Positions 1 through 8,546 of a stretch of 64,000 nt of DNA are shown one piece after another. The stretch's first letter is position 1. Each line of letters begins with the position of its first letter. This DNA is from CAKZSB01 sp964573105 (GTDB lineage: Bacteria; Pseudomonadota; Gammaproteobacteria; Granulosicoccales; Granulosicoccaceae). The stretch is taken from the NCBI GenBank assembly GCA_964573105.1, contig CAZNIS010000024.1, forward strand, positions 1-64,000. Reading direction: 5' to 3'. The notes beneath the pieces are model-generated. The model had not been told where the DNA came from, searched no databases, and was given only the letters and a program-made list of their open reading frames with translations. A program made the position numbers and the translations under genes.

Positions 1-2
1 CG

Positions 3-500
3 CACGAGACCGCGACGATTGGCGTGTCGATGTTTAAGGGATCGGATGCCTATGTGATCATGCCGGACGAAACCGTGATTGGCGGATCAGTGCGCTATTT
101 TGACGATGCTGTGCGAGATCAGGCCGAGGATCGTATTCGAACGCTCGCCGATGGTATAGCAAAGGGTTTTGGTGCCGAGGCAATCATCGACTATCGCAAG
201 AACTATCCGCCGGCAATCAATCCGCCTGAAGAAGCTGACGTTGCAGCAGACATAGCCGGCACACTGGTTGGAGAGCAGCAAATTATTCGGGAACACCAGC
301 CCTGCATGGCCGGGGAGGACTTTGCGTTCATGCTGAACCAGCGGCCCGGCAACTATATCTGGATGGGGACGGCAAGCGATCATCACGCGTCGGGCAAACT
401 TCACTATCCCGATTACAATTTCAATGATGCAGCCATTGTCTATGGTGTTGGCTACTGGCTGGCGCTGGTAGATAGGGAACTAGTGGGCAATTCTGGCTAA
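3..500 (+). CDS. M20-family amidohydrolase, C-terminal part (partial)
   Basis: The reading frame is open to the left edge of the window, so this is the last 165 residues of a longer protein. What remains looks like the end of an M20D peptidase (hippurate hydrolase / N-acyl-amino-acid amidohydrolase family). The lid-domain strand GGSVRYFD is followed by the catalytic-domain motif MAGEDFAFML and then LHYPDYNFND, which carries a metal-ligand histidine. Members hydrolyse N-acyl amino acids in the cytoplasm with a di-metal centre. The N-terminal metal ligands lie outside the window. A GTG at 24 could initiate, but homologous sequence continues upstream of it. Family assignment is good; the substrate is unknown. 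Confidence 0.85.
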   Translation, partial: HETATIGVSMFKGSDAYVIMPDETVIGGSVRYFDDAVRDQAEDRIRTLADGIAKGFGAEAIIDYRKNYPPAINPPEEADVAADIAGTLVGEQQIIREHQPCMAGEDFAFMLNQRPGNYIWMGTASDHHASGKLHYPDYNFNDAAIVYGVGYWLALVDRELVGNSG

Positions 501-651
501 CAGGTGATGCTATGCTGTCAGCGCGCTTGCCGGCCGCTGCGAAGTCTGCCCCCTGTCTGGGTTGCAACCGCACACAGGTGGGTATGTATGTTGTCACAAT
601 CGCTTGAGTGTTCAGAATAGTCGTACCACACCATGTTTCAGAGAGTTTACG

Positions 652-2232
652 ATGGTAAAAGCAGTTTATCTATCCCTTGCTGTAACCGCGGGTTCTGTCA
701 GCATTGCCCATGCTCAGGATTTTCTTTCTCCAATTGGTGGCGTGCCCTATATCGACTGGACCATCGTCAACTATGTCGATCTCGATGATGAGGATGGGCA
801 AATCCGGGATTGGGCTGGTGGTGGTTTCACCTACGATGGCCACTATGGGATCGACTATACGTTGCCCAATTTCGCTGCAATGGACAAAGGGGTAACCGTT
901 CATGCAGTTGCGGCCGGTCTCGTCATTGCGATGCGCGACGGCGAGTTTGATCGATGGTCGAAGGTGCTGCCTTTTCCCGAGGACGTCAATGGCAATTTTG
1001 TCGCCATTTTGCACGATAACGGCGTAGTTACGGATTACTGGCACTTCAAGAAAAACTCAATTCTGGTTCGCGTGGGTGACAGGGTGGCTGCAGGCCAGTT
1101 GCTCGGCGAAGTGGGGAGTTCCGGATATTCCACTGATCCGCATCTTCATTTCGAAGTCACCGATTCTAACTTTAGAGCAGTTGAAACTTACCTACAGCCC
1201 GACTACTGGTGGCGCGACCCGCTTCCCTACGCTGGCTCAGTTCCCGGGGCGATGGACTATGGCATCGTAGCAAGCAATCCCACGTTGCAAGAGTATGTCG
1301 ATCGGCCGGTGCAAGCAGATGTTTTTGATCTGCAACGCGGCTTGCAGTTTGTCTATTTCTGGCAAGCCCTGCACGGATTTACCACCGGGGACATAGGCGA
1401 AGTCAAATGGATAGACCCGCAGGGAAACATTGAATGGTCTTCCCAATTCGAATACGACGAAGTCCAGTTCTGGTGGACGTTGCGCACGTTCATGTTGCAG
1501 TCGACAACGCAGACTGGTGAGTGGTCTCTCCGCGTATCCGCTAACGATGTCGACTATATAGATACCCGCTTTATGGTCGTTGATTCATCCAAACCCGGGA
1601 ACGGCAGGCGAGTATTGCCGCATGGCAAATGGCAATTGATCAGTCTTCCGGCAAATCTCAAAGAAAACGAAAGCACGCTCGCTGCGTTGTTTGCCGGCAA
1701 GCTGGAGCCCGGCAGCTATGGTTCACAAAACATTGGTTACGATTGGATTGTCTACAAGTACGACTCGACCGAGAGAGCCTACTTCGAAGTATCGCTTACG
1801 GAGCCGCTGCAACCCGGCGTTGGCTACTGGTTTATACAGACAACTGATGAGGATGTTACGCTGGCTTTACCTGAGGGCAGCTTTCTGGTCGATGGGCAGG
1901 ACTGTCGCGATGGACTGATGAATTGCACTCAAATGCAGATACAATCGATATCGGGCTCATCGTCCTGGCACATGTTGGGAAAACCTGGCTTTAGTGACTT
2001 CAAATTAGGAGACGCGACGGTCTACTCTGATTCTGGAGTCTGCTCCGGGACGGACGGCTGCTCTTTACAAGAGGCGAACCAGGCAAACGTATTGAATGAG
2101 AAAATGTTCTGGTTCAACGACGGCGCGTATTCCGAAATCGGCCAGGACGACACTATACCTACCTGGCATGGGGTTTGGGCTTTGGCACTGTCATCTAGCC
2201 CATCGAGCGGATTAAAAGTGGAAGCGCAGTAG
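652..2232 (+). CDS. Secreted M23 (LytM-type) peptidase-like protein with shared C-terminal domain
   Basis: A 526-residue exported protein. I start it at ATG 652 because that gives a clean signal peptide (MVKAVYLSLAVTAG...AHAQ); the frame is open further upstream to a TTG at 562, which would bury the signal. The peptidase domain has the M23 metal motif HYGID (H64, D68) and HLHF (H164, H166), with DYWHF between them. The family cuts peptidoglycan cross-links, or acts as an activator when degenerate. From about residue 324 to the end there is a separate Trp/Gly-rich domain with two Cys pairs that closely resembles the C-terminus of the beta-propeller protein at 40203-42266. It stands alone on the plus strand and converges on the next gene. 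Confidence 0.8.
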   Translation: MVKAVYLSLAVTAGSVSIAHAQDFLSPIGGVPYIDWTIVNYVDLDDEDGQIRDWAGGGFTYDGHYGIDYTLPNFAAMDKGVTVHAVAAGLVIAMRDGEFDRWSKVLPFPEDVNGNFVAILHDNGVVTDYWHFKKNSILVRVGDRVAAGQLLGEVGSSGYSTDPHLHFEVTDSNFRAVETYLQPDYWWRDPLPYAGSVPGAMDYGIVASNPTLQEYVDRPVQADVFDLQRGLQFVYFWQALHGFTTGDIGEVKWIDPQGNIEWSSQFEYDEVQFWWTLRTFMLQSTTQTGEWSLRVSANDVDYIDTRFMVVDSSKPGNGRRVLPHGKWQLISLPANLKENESTLAALFAGKLEPGSYGSQNIGYDWIVYKYDSTERAYFEVSLTEPLQPGVGYWFIQTTDEDVTLALPEGSFLVDGQDCRDGLMNCTQMQIQSISGSSSWHMLGKPGFSDFKLGDATVYSDSGVCSGTDGCSLQEANQANVLNEKMFWFNDGAYSEIGQDDTIPTWHGVWALALSSSPSSGLKVEAQ

Positions 2233-2402
2233 CACAGGCTGCGGATTGGCAATCAAACAATTCATCAGCACAGCCAAAACCCGCCTGGTACGCTGGTCGC
2301 CCTCCCGCCTGCTCGTTAACGCGGTTTGACACGCGCGCTGTGATGCAACGGCTGCCCGTACAGTTGAAAACCGGCGGTGGAGCAAAGCCCGCAATTCCCC
2401 AA

Positions 2403-3305
2403 TCACTTGTATAAAGCGTTGACGAATCTCAAAGCACTTTGCCCTTCGTAGCTGGGGAACTGTGTTTGCAGTGCGGCTATTGCACTTTCCGCATCCTTTG
2501 CGGTGCCGAACACTTGCTTCTGGAAATTAAGATAGGCAATGGAATCGGAGACTGCCCCCGGTGTTGCCGGTAGACCATGGCCACAGCCCAGCAGTCGCAA
2601 CGCTTCGGTATTTCGGACCGACTCCAGTTTCTCTATCCAGTTCGGGTGATTTCCCATGGGGAAGGCGTGGGCATTGTTGAACATCAGATCCTGTACGATC
2701 ATTAACCCGGCTTCGGGAAAATGAAAGGTCAATGCGTGTTCTGATTCGCAGTTGTCAACTTGCGCAATGATAACCGGGACACCATCCCAGCTTCCTTCGC
2801 CTATTGGCAGTTCCCCGACCGGAAGGGTCAATGGCGTGTCGTCCTTAAACTGTTGCTTGCGGTTGACGTAGGTGCCTTTGTGTTTTTCACAGTCGTCGGC
2901 GATGTCGGGGGTGGTTAAAAAGGGGATGCCACTGAATTGCGATATGCCAAGCACGTGATCGGGGTGCCAGTGAGAGAGATACACTGACGCGATCGGTTTG
3001 CCGAGTGAATTGGCGTAGTGACGCGCCTCGTTCGCCATTTGCTGGCCAAACTGCGCATCGATGATATGCAGATGGTTTGATGTTTCGATTATCTGCGTTG
3101 TGACTGCGGCATGTGAGCTCGGGGCCATGTAGCTGTGCAGGGTTAGACCGTTCAACCGGTAAACCGATATCAATCCTTTCGGATTGTCGACTTGCGTGTC
3201 GCTGGTTGCTGCGACACCGGATCGTGCAAAGCCGGCACTGATAACACTGGCGCCCATCGCCGCCTTGATGACCGATCGCCGTGATAGATTGTTGTCCATT
3301 ACCAT
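2403..3305 (-). CDS. Tat-exported metallo-beta-lactamase-fold hydrolase
   Basis: A 300-residue protein starting ATG-GTA-ATG, with AAGG a few bases upstream. The N-terminus carries a twin-arginine signal (SRRSVIK near residue 8, then a hydrophobic stretch ending in GVAA), so it is probably exported folded. The MBL signature HWHPDH is at residues 112-117. Later histidines and aspartates (QDLMFNNAH, GCGHG) could complete the di-zinc site. The family includes lactamases, lactonases and alkylsulfatases; the Tat signal and an MBL domain resembling quinoprotein-relay or SoxH-like proteins are compatible with a periplasmic hydrolase of unknown substrate. Convergent with the upstream peptidase gene. 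Confidence 0.8.
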   Translation of the reverse strand: MVMDNNLSRRSVIKAAMGASVISAGFARSGVAATSDTQVDNPKGLISVYRLNGLTLHSYMAPSSHAAVTTQIIETSNHLHIIDAQFGQQMANEARHYANSLGKPIASVYLSHWHPDHVLGISQFSGIPFLTTPDIADDCEKHKGTYVNRKQQFKDDTPLTLPVGELPIGEGSWDGVPVIIAQVDNCESEHALTFHFPEAGLMIVQDLMFNNAHAFPMGNHPNWIEKLESVRNTEALRLLGCGHGLPATPGAVSDSIAYLNFQKQVFGTAKDAESAIAALQTQFPSYEGQSALRFVNALYK

Positions 3306-3527
3306 TAGAGCCTTCTCGTGCTGGAATCGTTTTAAACGCTGGGAGCTGCGTGCGACCCACGATTGTCTTTTGAGAAGGATATCGAAGGTGCGAATGGGTG
3401 TTTAGTGGGCTCAGCTCGTTCAGACTGTTCTGGAAAGTCCAGTATTAGATAGTCTGGCGATAGAGTTAGCTGTTAGATACAGCTGTGATCGTGGCGGCGG
3501 TTTCGCTACCGCATCGGCTGCCCGAGT
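3306..3527. other. Intergenic stretch leading into the tandem repeat
   Basis: Together with the repeat block this forms a 512-base gap between two minus-strand genes. The right end of this part (from about 3511) resembles the last bases of a repeat unit, so the array probably has a decayed partial copy here. The minus-strand promoter for the Tat-exported hydrolase should lie in 3306-3400. I see no coding sequence. Confidence 0.5.
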
Positions 3528-3748
3528 CAATGGAAACCCGTCACGTCAGCAAGGGAGTGCAAAACATCCTCGCTCACGCATAGGATTACCTGGTTGTTTC
3601 AATCACAGCGGACAACCCGCTCAATGGAAACGCGTTGCGTCAGCAAGGCAGCGCTAGGCATCCTCGCTCACGCGTCGGGTTACCCCGGTGTTCCAGTCAC
3701 AGCGGACAACCCGCACACTGGAAACCCGCCGCATCAGCAAGGCATGGA
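3528..3748. repeat. Direct tandem repeat with 94-bp period, about 2.4 copies
   Basis: Units begin at 3528, 3622 and 3716 with CAATGGAAAC or CACTGGAAAC, exactly 94 bases apart. Each contains the blocks GTCAGCAAGG, ATCCTCGCTCACGC and CACAGCGGACAACCCGC. Copies differ by scattered substitutions (roughly 80-90 percent identical by eye), and the third unit is cut short. No open frame is conserved across units and there is no spacer pattern, so it is neither a CRISPR array nor an obvious gene. Confidence 0.85.
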
Positions 3749-3817
3749 GGCTGGCTGTCGCGTCAGATCTCTCAACAGAAGATTTGCTGTAGTTCAGCCG
3801 GTAGAGGCCTGTACCGC

Positions 3818-4744
3818 TTAGCGTCCTTCAGTTCCATCAAACGTCTCGCCCAGCGAGAACGGCGCATGCAGCCTCATCCGCGCGCGGTTGGTTGAAATGG
3901 CGGCGAGCACGACGATAGTGACGATATAGGGCAGGCTGGATAATAGTTGCGACGGTATGGCTGCTCCCATTGACTGCGCGATCAATTCACCAAGTGATAC
4001 CATGCCAAACAGCAGTGCGCCAAATGCGATGCGGCCGGTCTTCCAGGTGCCGAACACGACCAGTGCCACGGCAATCCATCCGCGGCCGGCGATCATGCCG
4101 TCGGCCCACAGCGGTGTGTAGATGGTCGATGCATAGGCGCCGGCAAAACCTGCCAGCAGGCCGCCGAACGCCACTGCGCCGTAGCGAATTAAAAACACCG
4201 GAAATCCAAGTGCCTGTGCGGCGTGCGGATTTTCACCAGCTGAGCGAATGGCGAGGCCCAGACGGGTGTACTTCAGTGTCATACCAATCGCAACGGCCAG
4301 CGCAAAAGTCAGATAGACGACGAGGTTCTGTTGAAACAATACCGGGCCAAGTAGCGGCAATTCACTTAGCACCGGGATACTCAAACCTGCGGTAGAGGCA
4401 ATCGTCAGGCTTTCGTAGTCGCGTCCGATTAGAGCTGAAAGACCCAGCCCGAGTATCCCCACCGCGAGGCCCGAGGCGACCTGGTTGGCGAGAAACGTAA
4501 TTGCGGTGACGGCAAATACCAGTGAAATCATTACACCGGCCAATCCCGCCAAGACAAAACCCAGCACGTGGCTGCCGGTTTCGTAGGTAACGACGAACCC
4601 GACCGCGGCCGACACCGCCATCATGCCTTCGACACTCAGGTTCAGCACGCCGGATTTTTCCGCCACCAGCTCGCCGAGTGCTGCAAGTAGAAATATGGTG
4701 GCCGCACTGAAGGTGCCGGCGAGAAAAAATTCCAGTGTGCTCAC
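3818..4744 (-). CDS. ABC transporter permease, nucleoside/BMP type (second permease)
   Basis: A 308-residue integral membrane protein with the long hydrophobic runs and the EKSGVLNLSVEGMM signature of the BPD_transp_2 family. It corresponds to NupQ/YufQ, the smaller of the two permeases of purine-nucleoside importers. The likely start is a GTG, 10 bases after the stop of the larger permease gene. It forms the translocation pore with that larger permease and is powered by the double ABC protein further upstream in the same operon. This is the last gene of the operon. Substrate is inferred from the family and the neighbouring purine-type deaminase. Confidence 0.88.
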   Translation of the reverse strand: MSTLEFFLAGTFSAATIFLLAALGELVAEKSGVLNLSVEGMMAVSAAVGFVVTYETGSHVLGFVLAGLAGVMISLVFAVTAITFLANQVASGLAVGILGLGLSALIGRDYESLTIASTAGLSIPVLSELPLLGPVLFQQNLVVYLTFALAVAIGMTLKYTRLGLAIRSAGENPHAAQALGFPVFLIRYGAVAFGGLLAGFAGAYASTIYTPLWADGMIAGRGWIAVALVVFGTWKTGRIAFGALLFGMVSLGELIAQSMGAAIPSQLLSSLPYIVTIVVLAAISTNRARMRLHAPFSLGETFDGTEGR

Positions 4745-4754
4745 GCGTTCGCGC

Positions 4755-5840
4755 TCATGTGGTGGGCTCGTGGGCGATCGGACTGTGTGTCGAACGAAAC
4801 CGGTAATTCACCAGCGTGTAGGCCGCCAGATAGAAGATCAGCAACAGCCCCTGAAAAACGTGCACGGCGCTGATGGGTAAATTGGCTGATACCAGCGCGA
4901 CGTCACCGCCAATTTGCAGTACTGCGACGAAGAACGCGGCAAACACAATGCCCAGTGGATTGAGCGCGCCCAGATAGGCGACGATGATCGCCGAGTAGCC
5001 ATAGCCCGAAGTCACCGAACGCTGTAGCTGTCCGATCGGCCCCGCGACTTCACTCATGCCGGCGAGCCCGGCGGCGAAGCCTGCCAGCAGCAGGCTCACC
5101 CAGACCGCGCGCTTTGCGCTGAAACCGGCATAGCCGGCCGCCTCTGGCGCCATGCCACCGACCACCAGTTTGAAGCCGCCGAAATGGCGCTCCATAAACA
5201 GCCAGATGACAATGGTAAAAAGTATTGGGATCGCGATCGATGTGTTCAGCCGCACGCCGGAAAACAACGGGCTGAACAGCGCCTCATCCTGAAACATCAC
5301 AGTCTGTGGAAAGTTAAAACCCATTGGATCTTTCCACGGCCCGAGCAGCAGGTAGTAGAGCAGCTGCAGCGCGATCGAGGTCAGCATCAGGGTGACAAGG
5401 ATTTCGTTCGCGTTAAAACGCGTTTTCAAAAATGCCGCAATCGCCGCCCAGGCCATGCCACCCAGCGCGCCGAGTACGATCATCGCGGGCAGCAACCAGC
5501 CAGAGGTGCTGTCGACAAAGTAGACCGGCACAGCGGTGGCGGCAATCGCACCGATGATCATCTGCCCCTCGGCACCGATGTTCCAGACCTTGGCGCGAAA
5601 GCCAACCGCCAGCGCCTGTGCGATTAACAGCAGTGGCCCGAATTTGAGAAAGATCTCGGTGATCGAATAGAAGTTGGCGAACGGGGCGATAAAAAATGAA
5701 TGCAGCGTTTGCAGTACCGGCTTGTTGAGGATCAACAGCAACAGGGAGCTTGCAATGGTCGATAGCACCACGGCGATCAGCGGGGTGGCCAACAGCATCG
5801 CACGCGATGCGCGGTCACGGCGTTCGAGTCTAACTGGCAC
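4755..5840 (-). CDS. ABC transporter permease, nucleoside/BMP type (first permease)
   Basis: A 361-residue multi-spanning protein of the NupP/YufP type, with the landmark GFRAKVWNIGAEGQM that typifies this subfamily. It begins with GTG inside the last codons of the ATPase gene (11-base overlap), so its translation is probably coupled to it. It pairs with the 308-residue permease. The family moves nucleosides, ribose-like or purine compounds across the inner membrane. Confidence is high for the family and moderate for purine specificity. Confidence 0.88.
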   Translation of the reverse strand: MPVRLERRDRASRAMLLATPLIAVVLSTIASSLLLLILNKPVLQTLHSFFIAPFANFYSITEIFLKFGPLLLIAQALAVGFRAKVWNIGAEGQMIIGAIAATAVPVYFVDSTSGWLLPAMIVLGALGGMAWAAIAAFLKTRFNANEILVTLMLTSIALQLLYYLLLGPWKDPMGFNFPQTVMFQDEALFSPLFSGVRLNTSIAIPILFTIVIWLFMERHFGGFKLVVGGMAPEAAGYAGFSAKRAVWVSLLLAGFAAGLAGMSEVAGPIGQLQRSVTSGYGYSAIIVAYLGALNPLGIVFAAFFVAVLQIGGDVALVSANLPISAVHVFQGLLLIFYLAAYTLVNYRFRSTHSPIAHEPTT

Positions 5841-7365
5841 GGCGATTATCGTCTGTGTGCAAATGCCCGATCATGTATTCACCAATATCGTTTGGCGTCA
5901 CCTCGCGCGTCTCTAGCGACGATGTCAATCGACCTTTATTAATGACGTAGAGGCGATCGGTGACTTCGAAAAGTTCCTCCAGTTCCTCGGACACCAGCAG
6001 CACACCGATACCGGCATCGCGCAAGTCAAGCAGTCGCTGGCGAATCGCGGTTGCCGCACCGATATCCACACCCCAGGTCGGTTGGGCGACAAACAGCAAT
6101 CCCGGTGTCAGCATCAGTTCACGGCCGATGATGAATTTTTGCAGATTGCCGCCCGAGAGTGATGCCGCGGTGGCATCGGTGCCACTGCAGCGCACATCGA
6201 ATTCCTCGATACAGCGCTCGGTGTACTGGCGGGTTTTGTTGCGACGCACAAAGCCGCGCTTGAGCAAACCCTTGGTAAACGCCGTGAGCAGGGAATTGTC
6301 TGTCAGTGCCAGTGCGGGTACTGCGCCGCGGCCAAGCCGCTCCTCGGGCACGAAGGCAAATCCGAGTGCACGGCGTTCTGCGGCGTCGAGATGTGTTACC
6401 GGCTGGCCCATCATCTGAATCGCTGCCGCCGGCAAGCGCTTTTCAACCAGCTCGCCGGAGATCAGCCGCGCAAGCTCGCGCTGCCCGTTGCCGGATACCC
6501 CGGCAATGCCGACGATTTCGCCGCCGTGTACCTGCAGGTCGATCTGATCGAGGTGCGTGCCAAACGGATCGCTGCTGGCGACCGAGACCGAGTTCAACGC
6601 GAGCACGGGTGTGGCACTTTTTTGTCTGGCTGACTGGGCGCTGATCGATGTGACCTCGCGGCCGATCATCATTGTGGCGAGATCGCGCGCGCTGACGGCC
6701 GTGGGGTCGACGGTGCCGGCCACGCGTCCGGCGCGCAACACCGTGGCGGTATCACACAGCTCGCGTATTTCTTCGAGTTTGTGCGAAATAAACAATATGG
6801 CTACGCCGCTATCGCGCAGTTTTCGCAGTGCATCGAACAGCGCGCCGATGTGCTGCGGCGGCAGTACCGAGGTTGGTTCATCGAGAATCAGCAGCTTTAA
6901 GTCCTGCATCAGACAGCGAATGATCTCAACGCGCTGACGCTCGCCAACGGATAGTGAATGCACATGTGCTGCCGGCTCGACCGGCAGTTGAAACCGCTCG
7001 CCGATGGCGCGAATGCGTTCAGCCAGATCGTGCCGACGCCCCGGAATCGTCAGTGAAATATTCTCCACCACGCTGAGCGTCTCGAACAGCGAAAAATGCT
7101 GAAACACCATGCCGATGCCGAGCCGCCGCGCCGCCGCCGGATTACGCAGGTGGACCGGTTGACCACGCCAGTGCATCTCGCCAGAGTCGCTTTGCAGCAA
7201 GCCGTAGACGAGTTTCATCAGCGTTGACTTGCCGGCACCGTTTTCACCCAGAATGGCGTGAATCGAACCCTCGTGTACGTCGAGGCTGATGTCGTCGTTG
7301 GCGACGAGTGACGCAAAGCGCCGGGTGATGTGGCGCAGCGACAGCAGCGCAGGCGATGAGGACAT
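5830..7365 (-). CDS. Double ABC ATPase of BMP/nucleoside importer
   Basis: A 511-residue fused ATPase with two ABC halves. The first half has Walker A GENGAGKST, signature LSVGERQR and Walker B LLILDEPTS. The second half has the degenerate Walker A (GVSGNGQREL), signature LSGGNLQK and Walker B-like LFVAQPTWGVD expected in the sugar/nucleoside (RbsA/NupO-like) class, where only one site hydrolyses ATP efficiently. I start at ATG 7365 (MSSSPALL); an in-frame upstream extension to 7413 has low-complexity sequence. It energises the two permeases encoded immediately downstream. Confidence 0.9.
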   Translation of the reverse strand: MSSSPALLSLRHITRRFASLVANDDISLDVHEGSIHAILGENGAGKSTLMKLVYGLLQSDSGEMHWRGQPVHLRNPAAARRLGIGMVFQHFSLFETLSVVENISLTIPGRRHDLAERIRAIGERFQLPVEPAAHVHSLSVGERQRVEIIRCLMQDLKLLILDEPTSVLPPQHIGALFDALRKLRDSGVAILFISHKLEEIRELCDTATVLRAGRVAGTVDPTAVSARDLATMMIGREVTSISAQSARQKSATPVLALNSVSVASSDPFGTHLDQIDLQVHGGEIVGIAGVSGNGQRELARLISGELVEKRLPAAAIQMMGQPVTHLDAAERRALGFAFVPEERLGRGAVPALALTDNSLLTAFTKGLLKRGFVRRNKTRQYTERCIEEFDVRCSGTDATAASLSGGNLQKFIIGRELMLTPGLLFVAQPTWGVDIGAATAIRQRLLDLRDAGIGVLLVSEELEELFEVTDRLYVINKGRLTSSLETREVTPNDIGEYMIGHLHTDDNRRAS

Positions 7366-7427
7366 GGTGGGGTCGGTAGCTGCGAGTGCCGGTGCCTGTG
7401 CGGCACGCGGCACCCGGTGATCAGAAG

Positions 7428-8504
7428 TTACTTCGGCAGCGGTGAGTTAACGCCCTGCACGTGCCAGTCCATGCCGAGAATGGCGCCATCTTCAAGTCGT
7501 TCGCCAGCCGGAATCACTTCTTTGCCTTCCTGATTGACCAGTGGCCCGTCGTAGACGTGGCGGGCACCCGATGCGATTTCCTCATGCATTGCCTCGATGC
7601 GCGCCATCATGTCGCTGCTGATGTCCGAGCTCCAGTCCTCGACCACAACGACGTCATCATTCATGCCCAGCCACTCGTTCTTGCCCTCGAAGTTGCCGGC
7701 CAGATGGGCATCCACCGAGGCGACGAAAAAGGGCGCCCAGTCGGTCTTGACCACACCCAGGTATTTTGTCGGTGCGTATTCCTTCATCGAGCTGTTGAGG
7801 TTGAACACATAGGCGCCGGACTCTTCGCCGACAGTCACAACAGATGGGGTGTCTTGCGCGTTTGAGAACAACACGTCGGCACCACCGGCGAGCAGCGCCT
7901 TGGCGGAATCCTGTGCCTTGGCAGGATCAAACCAGGAGTTGATCCAAATCACATCGACGGTCACTTCCGGATCCACGCTGCGCGCGCCGAGCGTGAAGCC
8001 ATTGATGGTCGAGATCAGTTCAGGTATCGCGAACGCGGACACCACGCCCAGCTTTTTGGTTTTGGTCAGCTCCGCTGCAGCCATGCCCATCAGGTAGGCG
8101 CCTTCGTAGTATTTGGCGGTGAACGGTGAAAAGTTCTTGGCGGTCTTGTAGCCGGAGGCGTGCAAAAAGGTGCGCTCCGGGTTGCGCTTGGCGAGCTTCA
8201 GACCGGCGTTCATATAGCCGAATGAACCGAGTAGCAGGAACTCGTGGCCGTCACCGACCATTTTGTTCATGATGCGATCGGCGTCCGGGCCTTCCTGAAT
8301 ATTTTCAATCGTGCTGACATTCACCTTGTCGCCATACTTCTCCTTGACCGCGGCGATTCCCTCGTTCAGTGCATGTGACCAGCCGACATCGGCGATCGGC
8401 GAGGGCAGCAGCACACCGATCTCAAGGGTCTCCGCCCTGATGGCAGAGCTGAATAAAATACCAGTAGTGGCCATCGCGGCCAGCATTGTCGTCAAGCGTT
8501 TCAT
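7428..8504 (-). CDS. BMP-family substrate-binding protein
   Basis: A 358-residue periplasmic binding protein with a signal peptide ending AIRA-ET. The start ATG is preceded by GGAGAG at good spacing, a stronger ribosome site than its neighbours have, as expected for a binding protein needed in excess. The motifs IGVLLPSPIADVGWSHAL and GEESGAYVF are typical of Bmp/PnrA/TmpC lipoprotein-like receptors, which bind purine nucleosides or other nucleobase compounds. No lipobox Cys follows the signal, so it is probably a soluble periplasmic protein. It delivers substrate to the transporter encoded directly downstream. Confidence 0.88.
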   Translation of the reverse strand: MKRLTTMLAAMATTGILFSSAIRAETLEIGVLLPSPIADVGWSHALNEGIAAVKEKYGDKVNVSTIENIQEGPDADRIMNKMVGDGHEFLLLGSFGYMNAGLKLAKRNPERTFLHASGYKTAKNFSPFTAKYYEGAYLMGMAAAELTKTKKLGVVSAFAIPELISTINGFTLGARSVDPEVTVDVIWINSWFDPAKAQDSAKALLAGGADVLFSNAQDTPSVVTVGEESGAYVFNLNSSMKEYAPTKYLGVVKTDWAPFFVASVDAHLAGNFEGKNEWLGMNDDVVVVEDWSSDISSDMMARIEAMHEEIASGARHVYDGPLVNQEGKEVIPAGERLEDGAILGMDWHVQGVNSPLPK

Positions 8505-8546
8505 CGCTATCTCTCTCCGGGTTGATTAATAAAGTGGCAGAGTGGC

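Noticed and set aside
3528..3748. CRISPR array
   Set aside because: The period is 94 bases with similarity throughout the unit and no unique spacers; no cas genes are present.
3785..3815. tRNA-like sequence TGTAGTTCAGCCGGTAGAG
   Set aside because: It resembles a tRNA D-arm, but no acceptor stem, anticodon arm or T-arm can be drawn around it. At most it is a tRNA fragment.
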